From: CAZJNX01 sp964547415
GTDB taxonomy: Bacteria > Pseudomonadota > Alphaproteobacteria > Rhizobiales > Amorphaceae
Direction of reading: 5' to 3'
Assembly: GCA_964547415.1 (NCBI GenBank)
Contig: CAZJNX010000083.1
Span: 1 to 19,310 of the forward strand
Length of the DNA stretch: 19,310 nt
Shown here: positions 1-8,096 of the stretch, piece after piece
Layout: the number at the start of each line of letters is the position of its first letter
How positions within the stretch are numbered: position 1 is the stretch's first letter
Made by a program: the position numbers and the translations under genes
The notes under the pieces: model-generated
Database searches by the model: none
What the model saw: the letters and a program-made list of their open reading frames with translations, nothing else
Told to the model about the DNA's origin: nothing

Positions 1-1148
1 AGGGCGCCGGCGGCGCGGCCGATCTCGTCGGCGAGGTCGCGCTCGTCGATGGCGGCCTCGGGCACCTCCTCGAGCTCCAGGTCCGCGTCGAGGACCGCAT
101 CGGTGCGGCGCAGGGCGGGGTCGCGGCCGATCGGCACCTCCTCGCCGCGCCAGGCGGCCGGGCGGCGGGCGAAGAGCGTCGGATCCGACGCGACGTCCCG
201 GGCCTCCGGGTCGCTGGCGGCAAGAGCCGCGCGCAGGCGCGAGGGCGTGTCGGCCGCCGACGGCCGCGAGGGGCGGGCCGGGCCGCGGCGGGGCGCCGAC
301 GGCACGGGGCGCGCCGGCCGGGCGGGCTCGCGGCGGGGCGCGGCGTCCGGCTCGCGCCGCGGCGCCCGCCGCCGTGGCCGGGGGGAGGGGAACAGGCGGT
401 GGCGCACGAACAGGGCCCAGTGGCCGACGAGCCCGGCCACCTCGGCGCGGCGGGAACGGGGCTCGGGATCGTCGAAGGCGTCGTCGTCCGCCTCCGGGTC
501 GTAAAGGACGCCGGACGGCGCCGGCCCCAGCCGTTCGTCCACGGCCATGCGGCGGATGCGAATGCCGCCGCCCTCCGCGGGGATCGTGCGCGGCCGCTCC
601 CGGGGCGGCGTGAGCGCCTTCATGAGGCAGAAGACGGCGAGGCCGCCGGCGAGCGCTCCGTAAAGGCCCGTCTCGAGTAGGCTCGACACGCCGAGCACCC
701 GCTCGAGGAAGACCATGTGGGCATGGCCGAAGACGCCGCCGAGGCCGACGGCGAGGGGCCAGGCCGCGGGCGCGGGGATCGCCGAAAAGCCCGCCGGCAA
801 GAGGGCGAGCGCGGCGAGCGCCAGGAGGAGGCGGGTGCCGGTGAGGCCGACGGGCCGGGCGGCCGCGAGACGCAGGCCCCAGATCGCGGCCGGCAGGAGG
901 ATGAGCGGCGCTGCGAGGCCGAACAGCTGCATCGCGGGGTCGGCGAAGGCCGCACCGGGATAGCCCATGAGGTTCCGGACCGGCCCGGGCGTCGCGTGGG
1001 TGAGGCTCGGGTCCGTCACCGTCCAGGTCGCGAGCGCCAAGCCCCCGGCCGCGGCGAGCGCCACGACGAGGGAGCCCGCGGCGCGCCCCGCCAGGCGCAG
1101 GAGGGCCGCGGCGGGGCCGTCGTCGAGCCGGCTTGCGAGGAACTGCAT
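1..1148 (-). CDS. ftsK: DNA translocase FtsK, N-terminal part (runs off the window)
   Basis: FtsK is a septum-anchored DNA pump that clears and unlinks chromosome termini at division. Only the first 382 codons are present; the RecA-like motor and gamma domain lie beyond base 1. The start is ATG at 1148, with a GGAGG ribosome site 10 nt upstream. The visible protein has the four-helix FtsK membrane domain: hydrophobic stretches at about residues 25-42, 73-95, 104-125 and 131-175. Between the first two is the family signature DPSLTHATPGPVRNLMGYPG (46-65). After residue 180 comes a long Arg/Pro/Ala linker that turns acidic (Glu/Asp) towards the edge, as is usual for FtsK linkers. The gene starts 26 bp after the aminotransferase stop on the same strand, so co-transcription is likely. 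I saw no stop codon in the parts of the frame I translated by hand. Confidence 0.88.
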   Translation of the reverse strand, partial: MQFLASRLDDGPAAALLRLAGRAAGSLVVALAAAGGLALATWTVTDPSLTHATPGPVRNLMGYPGAAFADPAMQLFGLAAPLILLPAAIWGLRLAAARPVGLTGTRLLLALAALALLPAGFSAIPAPAAWPLAVGLGGVFGHAHMVFLERVLGVSSLLETGLYGALAGGLAVFCLMKALTPPRERPRTIPAEGGGIRIRRMAVDERLGPAPSGVLYDPEADDDAFDDPEPRSRRAEVAGLVGHWALFVRHRLFPSPRPRRRAPRREPDAAPRREPARPARPVPSAPRRGPARPSRPSAADTPSRLRAALAASDPEARDVASDPTLFARRPAAWRGEEVPIGRDPALRRTDAVLDADLELEEVPEAAIDERDLADEIGRAAGA

Positions 1149-1174
1149 GGGCTGCGGGCCTCCGTCCGAACGGA

Positions 1175-2377
1175 TCAGGCCCGCGCCCTCAGGAAATCCG
1201 ACAGCCGCTCAAGGGCGAGGCGCGCAGGGGCGGGATCGTCGACGAGCGCGAGCCTGATGAAGCCCCTGCCCGGATTGGTATGGTCGGGTCCGGTTAAGGC
1301 GAGGTAACTTCCCGGCACGCACTTGACGCCGGTCTCGGCGAACAGGGTGCGGGCGAAGGCCGCGTCGTCCGCCCCGCCGAAGCGGGCGACGTCGAGCCAC
1401 AGGAAGAAGCCCGCGTCCGGCACCGGGTCCTCGAACAGGCCGCCGAGGAGCGCCCCGGCCGCCGCGAACTTCTCGTCGTAGAGGCGGCGGTTCGCGGCGA
1501 CGTGCGCCTCGTCGGAGAAGGCCCTGACGGCGACCGCCTGGAGGGGCGCGGGCACCTGCGGCCCGGCCTGGTTCCGGAACTTGCGGTAGGCGGCCATGAA
1601 CGCCGGGTCGCCGGCTGCGAACCCGACGCGCAGGCCCGCCAGGTTCGAGCGCTTCGACAGGGAGTTGAAGACGACGAGCCGGTCGAGGGCGCCGGCTTCC
1701 CGCGCCGCCTCGAGGGCGCCGGGCGGCGGTCCGGCGGCCTCCCGGTAGATCTCCGAGTAGCACTCGTCGGCGAACAGCATGAAGCCGTGGCGCGCGGCGA
1801 GCTCCATGAGCCGCGCCCAGTCCTCGGGCCCTGCCACGGTGCCGGCCGGGTTCGCGGGCGAGGCGACGTAAAGGGCGACGGTGCGGGAAAGCGTCTCCTC
1901 CGGCACCGCCGACAGGTCCGGGATCACCGTGCCGGCTTCGGCCGCGACCGGCACCGCCTCCGCGGCGAGGCCGTGGGCGGCGGCCGGATAGGCCTGATAG
2001 AACGGATTGGCGAACAGGACCGCCGGCCGCCCCGCCTTGCCCAGGTGATCCCGGGCGACGAGGGCCGCGAGGAAGAGCCCCTCGCGGCTCCCCGACAGGG
2101 GCAGCAGCCCGCCCCGCTCCCGGAACCAGCCGGAAAGGCCGTAGCGCCGGTCGATCCAGTCGTGCACCGCCTCCCGGAAGGCGGGGGTGCCGTCAATCGC
2201 CGGGTAGCCCTGGAAGGCGGAGAGCGCCCCCGCGATCGCCTCGCCCACGAAGGGGGGCATCGAGTGGCGGGGGCTGCCGACGGTCATGTCCACCGGGTCG
2301 CAGGCGGGGCGCACGCCCTGAAGGAGCGCGGCGAGGCGCTCGAAAGGGGAGCGGGTCTCGGAGGCGGGGGCGGTCAC
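1175..2377 (-). CDS. PLP-dependent class I/II aminotransferase, DapC-like
   Basis: This is a fold-type I aminotransferase of 400 residues, the usual family length. I chose GTG at 2377 because it lies 10 nt after the htpG stop, follows a GAGG ribosome site, and drops an arginine/proline-rich run that is only the htpG tail read in another frame. Visible landmarks are the substrate-loop region GYPAIDGTPAFREA (58-71), SPANPAGT (173-180) with the PLP-ring Asn177, ADECYSE (203-209) with Asp204 for the pyridine nitrogen, and SLSKRSNLAGLRVGF (239-253) with Schiff-base Lys242. SLSKRSNLxGLR is typical of succinyl-diaminopimelate aminotransferase (DapC), so a role in lysine and cell-wall precursor synthesis is plausible. 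Substrate cannot be proved from sequence, and other amino-acid or keto-acid pairs remain possible. It lies between htpG and ftsK on the same strand. Confidence 0.85.
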   Translation of the reverse strand: MTAPASETRSPFERLAALLQGVRPACDPVDMTVGSPRHSMPPFVGEAIAGALSAFQGYPAIDGTPAFREAVHDWIDRRYGLSGWFRERGGLLPLSGSREGLFLAALVARDHLGKAGRPAVLFANPFYQAYPAAAHGLAAEAVPVAAEAGTVIPDLSAVPEETLSRTVALYVASPANPAGTVAGPEDWARLMELAARHGFMLFADECYSEIYREAAGPPPGALEAAREAGALDRLVVFNSLSKRSNLAGLRVGFAAGDPAFMAAYRKFRNQAGPQVPAPLQAVAVRAFSDEAHVAANRRLYDEKFAAAGALLGGLFEDPVPDAGFFLWLDVARFGGADDAAFARTLFAETGVKCVPGSYLALTGPDHTNPGRGFIRLALVDDPAPARLALERLSDFLRARA

Positions 2378-2387
2378 CGGGCCCGCC

Positions 2388-4370
2388 TCAGGCCGTGCCG
2401 GTGGCGGCGGGCGGCGCCTCCTCCGCCTCCCCGTCCGGCGCGGCCGTCTCCGGCGCCGCCGCGGACGCATCGCCCACGAGCGCCGTCATGGCGGCGACGA
2501 GGCGGGCGTTGAAGGCGACCGGGTCAGAGACCGCCTCCCCTTCCAGGATCTCCGCCGAGCCGAGGAGGAGGAAGGACGCGTCGGCGACCCGCTCGGCCGC
2601 GCCGCCCGCCGCCGCCTTCGCCGCGAGGGCCTTCACCAGCGGGTGGCGCGGGTTGATCTCGAGGATCGGCGCCGTCCCCGCCCCGGCGAGGCCGCCGCGC
2701 TGGCGGGCGAACAGCCGCTCCATCTGCCGGTCGGGCCCCATGGCCGGCGCGACGAGGCAGGCCGGGCTGGTGGCGAGCCGCTCCGACGGGCGCACCTCGG
2801 ACACCCTGTCCCCGAGGGTCTGCTTCACGAGGGCGGCGAGGGTGGCGACGTCGGAGGCCTTCGCCGCTTCGTCCGCTTGCGTTGTCTCCTCCAGGAGGGG
2901 GATCGCGTCCAGATCCGCCGTCCCCTGGGTGACGGACTTGAAGGGCTTGCCCTCGAAGCCGAGGGCGGTCTGGACCCAGAAGGCGTCCACCGGGTCGGTG
3001 AGGAGAAGCACCTCCACACCGCGGGCGGCGAAACCTTCGAGTTGCGGCGAGGTCTTCAGCCGCTCCACGTCGTCGCCCGCCGCGTAGTAGATCGCCGTCT
3101 GGTTCTCCCGCATGTCGGCGACGACCTCGGCGAGGGAGCGCCAGCCGTCCGGCGCGGTCGTCGTGTGGAAGCGGCAGATGGGGTAGATCTCGTCCCGCTT
3201 CTCCGCGCTTTCGTAGAGCCCCTCCTTGATGACGGGACCGAACGCCTGCCAGACCTTGAGGTACGTGTCGGCGTCGTTCTCGGAGAGCTTCTTCAGTTCG
3301 GAGAGGACGCGGTTGGTGACGGCCTTGCGGATCGCTTCCAGGAGCGGGTTGGTCTGGAGCATCTCGCGGGACAGGTTGAGCGGCAGGTCGGCCGAATCGA
3401 CGACGCCCCGCACGAAGCGCAGCCAGGACGGCAGCACCTCCGCCTCGTCGGTGATGAACACCCGCCGCACGTAGAGCCGCACGCGGCCCTTCCGGTCCGG
3501 ATCGAACAGGTCGAACGGCGGCATGGACGGCACGAACAGGAGGACGGTGTACTCCTGCCGCCCCTCCGCCCGGTAGTGGACGGTGAGGGCCGGCTCGTCG
3601 AAGTTGTTCGACACGAAGCGGTAGAACTCGGCGTATTCCCCCGCCTCGATATCGCCCTTCGGCCGCGTCCATAGCGCCGTCCCGTCGACGAGCTCGCGGC
3701 GGACGTCCTCCCCCGCCTTCTCGAAGGTGACGGGGACGGGGACGTGGGCCGAGTAGTGGCGGATGGTCCGCTCGACCGTCGCCTCATCGGCGAAGTCCTT
3801 CGCGTCATCGCGCAAGGCGAGGTGGACGACGGTGCCGCGGGCGGGCGCCTCGGCCGCGTCCACCTCCTCCACGGTGAAGCTGCCGGTGCCGTCGGAGCGC
3901 CAGCGGTGGGCGGCGTCGGAACCCGCCGCGCGGCTCGTCACCGTGACCTCGGAGGCCACCATGAAGGCGGAGTAGAAGCCGACGCCGAACTGCCCGATCA
4001 GCGCGCCCTTGTCGCGGGCGCCCTCGGCGGCCTCGAGGAAGGCGCGCGTGCCGGACTTGGCGATGGTGCCGAGGTTCTCGACCAGCTCCTCGCGGGTCAT
4101 GCCGATGCCGTTGTCGGCGATGGCGAGGGTGCCCGCGTCCTTGTCGGCGACGATGCGGATCGAAAGCTTCGGGTCGTCCCCCAGCACCGACGGGTCGGTG
4201 AGGGACAGGTGGCGCAGCTTCTCGCAGGCGTCGGCGGCGTTGGAGACGAGCTCGCGCAGGAAGACGTCGCGGGTCGAGTAGACCGAGTGGACCATCAATT
4301 CGAGGAGCCGGGCGACGTCGGCCTCGAAGGAGCGGGTCTCGGCGCCTGTCTCTTGTTCAGCTTGTGACAT
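2388..4370 (-). CDS. htpG: Molecular chaperone HtpG (Hsp90 family)
   Basis: Hsp90-type ATP-dependent cytosolic chaperone, 660 residues. The N-terminal GHKL ATPase fold shows ELVSNAADACEKLR (40-53; catalytic Glu40, Mg-binding Asn44), DNGIGM (86-91; Asp86 contacts adenine), a lid segment, GQFGVGFYSAF (126-136), and a later GTVVHLAL strand. The middle domain has NLSREMLQ, which carries the Arg that reaches the ATP phosphates. A C-terminal dimerisation domain follows. The protein is slightly longer than the usual 620-650 because it ends in an Ala/Glu/Pro-rich tail of about 27 residues. The start ATG at 4370 has a GGAGG site 5 nt upstream. A stable inverted repeat lies 26-63 bases upstream of the start. 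The gene heads a probable operon with the aminotransferase and ftsK, and is divergent from the BCCT gene. Confidence 0.97.
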   Translation of the reverse strand: MSQAEQETGAETRSFEADVARLLELMVHSVYSTRDVFLRELVSNAADACEKLRHLSLTDPSVLGDDPKLSIRIVADKDAGTLAIADNGIGMTREELVENLGTIAKSGTRAFLEAAEGARDKGALIGQFGVGFYSAFMVASEVTVTSRAAGSDAAHRWRSDGTGSFTVEEVDAAEAPARGTVVHLALRDDAKDFADEATVERTIRHYSAHVPVPVTFEKAGEDVRRELVDGTALWTRPKGDIEAGEYAEFYRFVSNNFDEPALTVHYRAEGRQEYTVLLFVPSMPPFDLFDPDRKGRVRLYVRRVFITDEAEVLPSWLRFVRGVVDSADLPLNLSREMLQTNPLLEAIRKAVTNRVLSELKKLSENDADTYLKVWQAFGPVIKEGLYESAEKRDEIYPICRFHTTTAPDGWRSLAEVVADMRENQTAIYYAAGDDVERLKTSPQLEGFAARGVEVLLLTDPVDAFWVQTALGFEGKPFKSVTQGTADLDAIPLLEETTQADEAAKASDVATLAALVKQTLGDRVSEVRPSERLATSPACLVAPAMGPDRQMERLFARQRGGLAGAGTAPILEINPRHPLVKALAAKAAAGGAAERVADASFLLLGSAEILEGEAVSDPVAFNARLVAAMTALVGDASAAAPETAAPDGEAEEAPPAATGTA

Positions 4371-4395
4371 CGAAACCTCCGGGATCGGGCGGGGC

Positions 4396-4433
4396 GGGAC
4401 GGGCGCGGGTCGGCGAAAGCCGCCACCCGTCCC
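4396..4433 (-). promoter_or_regulatory. Stem-loop in the htpG leader
   Basis: An interrupted inverted repeat lies just upstream of htpG. The outer arms GGGAC/GTCCC (4396-4400 and 4429-4433) enclose inner arms GGGTCGGC/GCCG-cc-ACCC around the four bases GAAA (4415-4418; TTTC in the htpG transcript). In a transcript starting upstream, this would fold 26 or more bases before the start codon without covering the ribosome site. It could affect mRNA stability, serve as a thermosensor element, or simply reflect GC richness. Confidence 0.35.
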
Positions 4434-4450
4434 GGTTCAGGCACGACCGC

Positions 4451-4478
4451 AGATAGGCGAGCGGAAGCCGCGCGCAAA
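4451..4478 (-). promoter_or_regulatory. Candidate htpG promoter
   Basis: On the minus strand, TTTGCG (4473-4478) is followed after 16 bp by CTATCT (4451-4456), within CCTATCT. The -10-like CCTATCT resembles RpoH (heat-shock sigma) promoters of alphaproteobacteria, which fits an Hsp90 gene. The -35 match is weak, and no transcription start is known. Confidence 0.3.
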
Positions 4479-4523
4479 GATCGCAGCCCGGAACCTGCAG
4501 CCGTGCGCGGGCATTCGCCGCCC

Positions 4524-6059
4524 ATGGCTTCCTCCGACCAACCCGGATCTGCGCAAGGCGCATGGCAGCGACTCACCACGCGCATGAACCCGCCGGTCTT
4601 CTTCGGCGCCGCCGCCGTCGTGGTCGCGTTCGTCGTCTTCGGCGGGCTGTTCACGGAGGTGGCGGCCAGCGTCTTCTCCTTCACCCAGCGCAGCATCGTC
4701 CGCTACTTCGGCTGGTACTACGCGCTGGTGGTGACGGCGTGCCTCGTCTTCACCCTGTGGCTCGCCGTCTCGCCGCGCCGGCGGATCCGCCTCGGCGGCC
4801 CGGACGCCCGTCCCGCCTTCGGCCGGCTCGGCTGGTTCACCATGCTGTTCGCCGCCGGCATGGGCATCGGCCTCGTCTTCTGGGGGGTGAGCGAGCCGGT
4901 CCTCCACTACGGCGAGCCGCTGCGCGCCGAGGCGGGAACGGCGGCGGCCCGCAACGAGGCGATGGTGCTGTCCTTCTTCCACTGGGGGCTCCACGCCTGG
5001 GCGATCTACATCGTCTTCGCCCTCGCCGTCGGCTTCTTCCACTTCAACCGGGGGCTGCCACTCGCCCCCCGCATCATCCTCCACCCCCTCATCGGCGATC
5101 GCATCCACGGGCCCGCGGGGGATGCCGTCGACATCCTGTGCACCGTCGGCACGCTCCTGGGCGTCGCGACCTCCCTCGGCCTCGGCGCCATGCAGATCAA
5201 CGCCAGCCTTTCCGCCTTCTTCGGCTGGCCGGACTCCACCCTCGTCCAGGTGGGCCTCATCGCCGGCATCACCGCGCTCGCGACGGTCTCCGTGGTTCTC
5301 GGCGTCAAGCGGGGCATCCGCCGCCTGTCGCTCCTCAACCTCGGCCTCGCGGCCGCGCTCCTCGCCTTCGTGTTCCTTGCGGGGCCGACGCTCTACGTCA
5401 CCGAGCTCATGATCTCCTCGGTCGGCGCCTACCTCGAGCGGCTGCCGCGGCTGTCCCTCTACCTCGACCCGGGGGGAGACAGCGAATGGCAGGCGACGTG
5501 GACGCTGTTCTACTGGGGCTGGTGGATCTCCTGGTCGCCGTTCGTGGCGATCTTCGTCGCCCGCATCTCGGAAGGGCGCACCATCGGGGAGTTCGTCCTC
5601 GGCGTCCTGCTGGTGCCGGCCGCCGTCACCTTCGCGTGGTTCGCCGTGTTCGGCGGGACGGCGCTGCAGCTCCAGGAGACGGGGGCGGCAGACCTCGCCT
5701 CCCGCGTCGAGGAGAACAACGCGGTTTCCCTCCAGGCGCTCCTCGGGGCGCTGCCCCTGTCGGGCGTCACCACGGTGGCGGCGACGCTCCTCATCACCGC
5801 CTTCTTCGTGACGAGCTCCGATTCCGGCTCCCTCGTCGACGACATGGTGACCTCCGGCGGCGACCCGGACCCGCCCCGCGCCCAGCGGGTGTTCTGGGCG
5901 ACGTCCGAGGGCGCCGTGGCGGCGATCCTCCTTCTCGTGGGCGGGCTCACGGCGATCCGCAACGCCGCGATCTCCTTCGGGCTCCTGATGTCCGTCCTCC
6001 TGATCGTCGCGATGGTCTCCCTCGTCGTCGCCGCGCGGCCGGAGCGGGCGGTCCGCTGA
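4524..6059 (+). CDS. BCCT-family transporter (betaine/carnitine/choline type)
   Basis: Secondary transporter of the BCCT family, 511 residues from ATG 4524, with about 12 membrane helices. Family marks are NPPVFFG (22-28), GMGIGLVFWGVSEP (112-125), AGPTLYV (286-292), the tryptophan-rich signature FYWGWWISWSPFVA (329-342) whose aromatic residues form the cation-binding cage, and TSSDSGSLVDDMVTSGG in helix 11. The expected substrate is a quaternary ammonium compound such as glycine betaine, choline, carnitine or DMSP, taken up with Na+ or H+ and often as an osmolyte. The start is uncertain: GTG at 4503 is in frame upstream, ATG at 4585 fits the conserved core almost as well, and none has a good ribosome site. 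The C-terminus is short, without the long cytosolic osmosensing extension of BetP. The gene is divergent from htpG and followed 81 bp later by an M20 amidohydrolase. Confidence 0.93.
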   Translation: MASSDQPGSAQGAWQRLTTRMNPPVFFGAAAVVVAFVVFGGLFTEVAASVFSFTQRSIVRYFGWYYALVVTACLVFTLWLAVSPRRRIRLGGPDARPAFGRLGWFTMLFAAGMGIGLVFWGVSEPVLHYGEPLRAEAGTAAARNEAMVLSFFHWGLHAWAIYIVFALAVGFFHFNRGLPLAPRIILHPLIGDRIHGPAGDAVDILCTVGTLLGVATSLGLGAMQINASLSAFFGWPDSTLVQVGLIAGITALATVSVVLGVKRGIRRLSLLNLGLAAALLAFVFLAGPTLYVTELMISSVGAYLERLPRLSLYLDPGGDSEWQATWTLFYWGWWISWSPFVAIFVARISEGRTIGEFVLGVLLVPAAVTFAWFAVFGGTALQLQETGAADLASRVEENNAVSLQALLGALPLSGVTTVAATLLITAFFVTSSDSGSLVDDMVTSGGDPDPPRAQRVFWATSEGAVAAILLLVGGLTAIRNAAISFGLLMSVLLIVAMVSLVVAARPERAVR

Positions 6060-6140
6060 ACCACCGGCCGTCCCGTCTCGCCTTCCGCGCCCGCGGGGGA
6101 TAGGGTGCGCGCCTGACACACACGGGACGGAGCGAGCCGC

Positions 6141-7328
6141 ATGCCGATCGTCAACCGCTTCGCCGACCTCCACGGCGAGATCGCCGCCTGGCGGCGCGAC
6201 CTGCACGAGAATCCCGAGCTCCTGTACGAGACCCACCGCACCGCCGCGACGGTCGCCGAACGGCTGAAGGCGTTCGGCCTCGACGAGGTGACGACCGGCA
6301 TCGGGCGCACCGGCGTCGTCGGCGTCATCCGGGGCCGCAACGGCGGGGCGGGCAAGACGATCGGCCTGCCCGCGGACATGGACGCCCTGCCCATCAACGA
6401 GGCGACCGGCAAGCCGTGGGCCTCGAAGACGCCGGGCGTCATGCACGCCTGCGGCCACGACGGGCACACGGCGATGCTGCTCGGCGCCGCCAAGTACCTC
6501 GCCGAGACGCGCAACTTCGACGGCACGGTGGTCGTCATCTTCCAGCCCGCCGAGGAAGGCGGCGCTGGCGCCAAGGCCATGATCGAGGACGGCCTCGTCA
6601 CCCGCTGGGGGATCGACGAGGTCTACGGGATGCACAACTACCCCGGCATGCCGGTGGGCAGGTTCGCGATCCGGCCCGGCCCGCTGATGGCCGCCGCCGA
6701 CCGCATCCGCATCGAGATCGAGGGCGTGGGCGGCCACGCCGCGCGGCCCCACGTCGCGGCGGACCCGATCCTCGCGGGCGCGGCCATCGTCCAGGCGGCG
6801 CAGCAGGTGGTCTCGCGCAACGTGGACCCGCTCCAGTCGGGCGTCGTGTCCATCACCCTCTTTCGCGGCGGCACCGCCGACAACGTGATCCCCGACAAGG
6901 TGGAGATGCGCGGCACCGCCCGCACCCTCGACCCCGCCGTGCGGGACCTCATCGAGCGGCGCCTGTCGGAGATCGTGCCCCAGGTGGCGGCGGCCTACGG
7001 CACCACCGCGTCGCTGACCTACCTGCGCGACTACCCGGTGACGGTGAACGACGAGGAAAAGGCCGCCTTCGCCGCCGACATCGCCGCCATGATCGCGGGC
7101 GAGGCCAACGTCGATCGCCACACCGTGCCGGTGATGGGCGGGGAGGACTTCTCCTTCATGCTGAACGAGCGGCCGGGGGCCTTCATCTTCGCGGGCGTCG
7201 GCGAGGACGTGGCGAACCTCCACCACCCGGCCTACGACTTCAACGACGAGCTGATCCCGGTGGGCTGCTCCTATTGGGTGAAGCTGGTGGAGACGGCGCT
7301 GCCCGCCTCGGCCCGCGCGGCGGCGTGA
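6141..7328 (+). CDS. M20 family amidohydrolase / aminoacylase (HipO-like)
   Basis: Metal-dependent amidohydrolase of peptidase family M20, 395 residues, cytosolic with no signal peptide. It resembles hippurate hydrolase, N-acyl-amino-acid deacylases and auxin-conjugate hydrolases. Signatures in order: RRDLHENPELLYE (18-30), LPADMDALPI (76-85), ACGHDGHT (103-110) with metal ligands Cys104 and His106, FQPAEEGGAGA (134-144) with catalytic and metal-binding Glu138/139, GMHNYPGMPVG (163-173) with His165, GVGGHAARPH at the start of the lid/dimer domain, GGEDFSFML and the C-terminal LHHPAYDF. The start ATG follows GGGACGGAG. The natural N-acyl substrate cannot be read from sequence. Its position 81 bp after the transporter suggests, but does not prove, that the two handle related compounds. 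Confidence 0.93.
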   Translation: MPIVNRFADLHGEIAAWRRDLHENPELLYETHRTAATVAERLKAFGLDEVTTGIGRTGVVGVIRGRNGGAGKTIGLPADMDALPINEATGKPWASKTPGVMHACGHDGHTAMLLGAAKYLAETRNFDGTVVVIFQPAEEGGAGAKAMIEDGLVTRWGIDEVYGMHNYPGMPVGRFAIRPGPLMAAADRIRIEIEGVGGHAARPHVAADPILAGAAIVQAAQQVVSRNVDPLQSGVVSITLFRGGTADNVIPDKVEMRGTARTLDPAVRDLIERRLSEIVPQVAAAYGTTASLTYLRDYPVTVNDEEKAAFAADIAAMIAGEANVDRHTVPVMGGEDFSFMLNERPGAFIFAGVGEDVANLHHPAYDFNDELIPVGCSYWVKLVETALPASARAAA

Positions 7329-7334
7329 CGCCGC

Positions 7335-7366
7335 GCCCCGGTGTCAGGGAAACTTGACACCGGGGC
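7335..7366. terminator. Perfect 12-bp inverted repeat after the amidohydrolase gene
   Basis: Arms 7335-7346 and 7355-7366 pair perfectly over 12 bp around an 8-base loop (gggaaact), 6 bases after the amidohydrolase stop. A hairpin this strong right after a stop codon fits a Rho-independent-like terminator, but no T-run follows. The same bases contain a perfect TGTC-N10-GACA sequence, listed separately, so it may instead be, or also be, a protein-binding site. Confidence 0.5.
7342..7359. promoter_or_regulatory. Candidate PpsR/CrtJ operator upstream of the HD-domain gene
   Basis: TGTCAGGGAAACTTGACA matches the PpsR/CrtJ consensus TGTC-N10-GACA exactly. It has the same TGTCA-N8-TGACA form as both operators in front of puc. 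It lies 76 bp upstream of the HD-domain start codon. It sits inside a longer 12-bp inverted repeat that could be a terminator, so the match may be a by-product of that hairpin. Confidence 0.4.
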
Positions 7367-7435
7367 CGCGGGCGGTCATTTCCGAAGCGGTGGGGCGGGT
7401 TCGGCCCGCGGCTGACGAGAGAGACGGCGACGGCC

Positions 7436-8062
7436 ATGGAGCAGGTCAAGTTCCGCAGGATGCAGGACGGGGATCGGGAGGACTACCTGTTCCTCGAGGC
7501 CCATGAACGGCGCTTCGCCGCGGGCGTCGGCGAGCGGCTCCTCGACCTGTTGCTGACGCTCGACAAGTCCCTGTCGGGCTACCAGGTGAGCCGGCTCGAG
7601 CATTCCCTGCAGTGCGCGACGCGGGCGTGGAACGACGGGGCGGACCACGACTGGATCGTCGCCGCGCTTCTCCACGACATCGGGGACCTCTACGCCCCTT
7701 ACAATCACGACGAGTTCGCTGCTTCGGTTCTGCGCCCCTACGTGCGCGAGCAGTGCGTGTGGACCATCGCCAACCACGGCACCTTCCAGCGCTGGTACTA
7801 CGCTCACCATTTCGGCGGGGACCGGGAGCTGAGGCAGAAGCACAAGGACAATCCCTACTACGAGGATTGCGTGACCTTCTGCGAGCGCTGGGACCAGGTT
7901 AGCTTCGATCCGACCTACGAGAGCCGCCCGCTCGACTTCTTCCGGCCCGTGGTGGAGGACGTGTTCGCGCGCGAGCCCTACGCGCCCGCCGTGATCGCCA
8001 CCGGCATCCGCATGCCGCTCGTGGACGCCACGGTCGCCGCCGAGCGCCGCGCCCGGGACTGA
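7436..8062 (+). CDS. HD-domain protein (putative metal-dependent hydrolase or diiron oxygenase)
   Basis: A 208-residue soluble HD-superfamily protein. The metal-binding histidines and aspartates are visible in LEHSLQCA, then AALLHDIGD (the HD pair), then NHDEFAA and a later ANHGTFQRWYYAHH. After these comes FCERWDQVSFDP, whose Asp is placed like the last ligand. The run VSRLEHSLQCA closely resembles PhnZ-type HD-domain mixed-valent diiron oxygenases, which cleave organophosphonates. However, the glutamate PhnZ uses for substrate gating appears replaced by tyrosine (GYQVSRLEH), and no phosphonate genes are nearby. From memory, close homologues are widespread in alphaproteobacteria and annotated only as HD-domain proteins. 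The function is therefore unknown: phosphohydrolase and oxygenase are both open. It converges on the DUF2794 gene. Confidence 0.85.
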   Translation: MEQVKFRRMQDGDREDYLFLEAHERRFAAGVGERLLDLLLTLDKSLSGYQVSRLEHSLQCATRAWNDGADHDWIVAALLHDIGDLYAPYNHDEFAASVLRPYVREQCVWTIANHGTFQRWYYAHHFGGDRELRQKHKDNPYYEDCVTFCERWDQVSFDPTYESRPLDFFRPVVEDVFAREPYAPAVIATGIRMPLVDATVAAERRARD

Positions 8063-8066
8063 TCCG

Positions 8067-8080
8067 CCCCGCTGGCGGGG
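8067..8080. terminator. Short GC hairpin between convergent genes
   Basis: CCCCG (8067-8071) pairs with CGGGG (8076-8080) around CTGG, and another self-complementary GGCCGG-type stretch follows to about 8096. It lies in the 34-bp space between the HD-domain and DUF2794 stop codons, where a bidirectional terminator is expected. No T-run is present. Confidence 0.35.
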
Positions 8081-8096
8081 GCCGGCCCCGGCCGGC

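Noticed and set aside
4437..7226. Minus-strand open frame of 929 codons
   Set aside because: It lies opposite the BCCT and amidohydrolase genes. Its product is almost all Arg, Gly, Asp, Glu, His and Val with no domain, as expected when GC-rich genes are read backwards.
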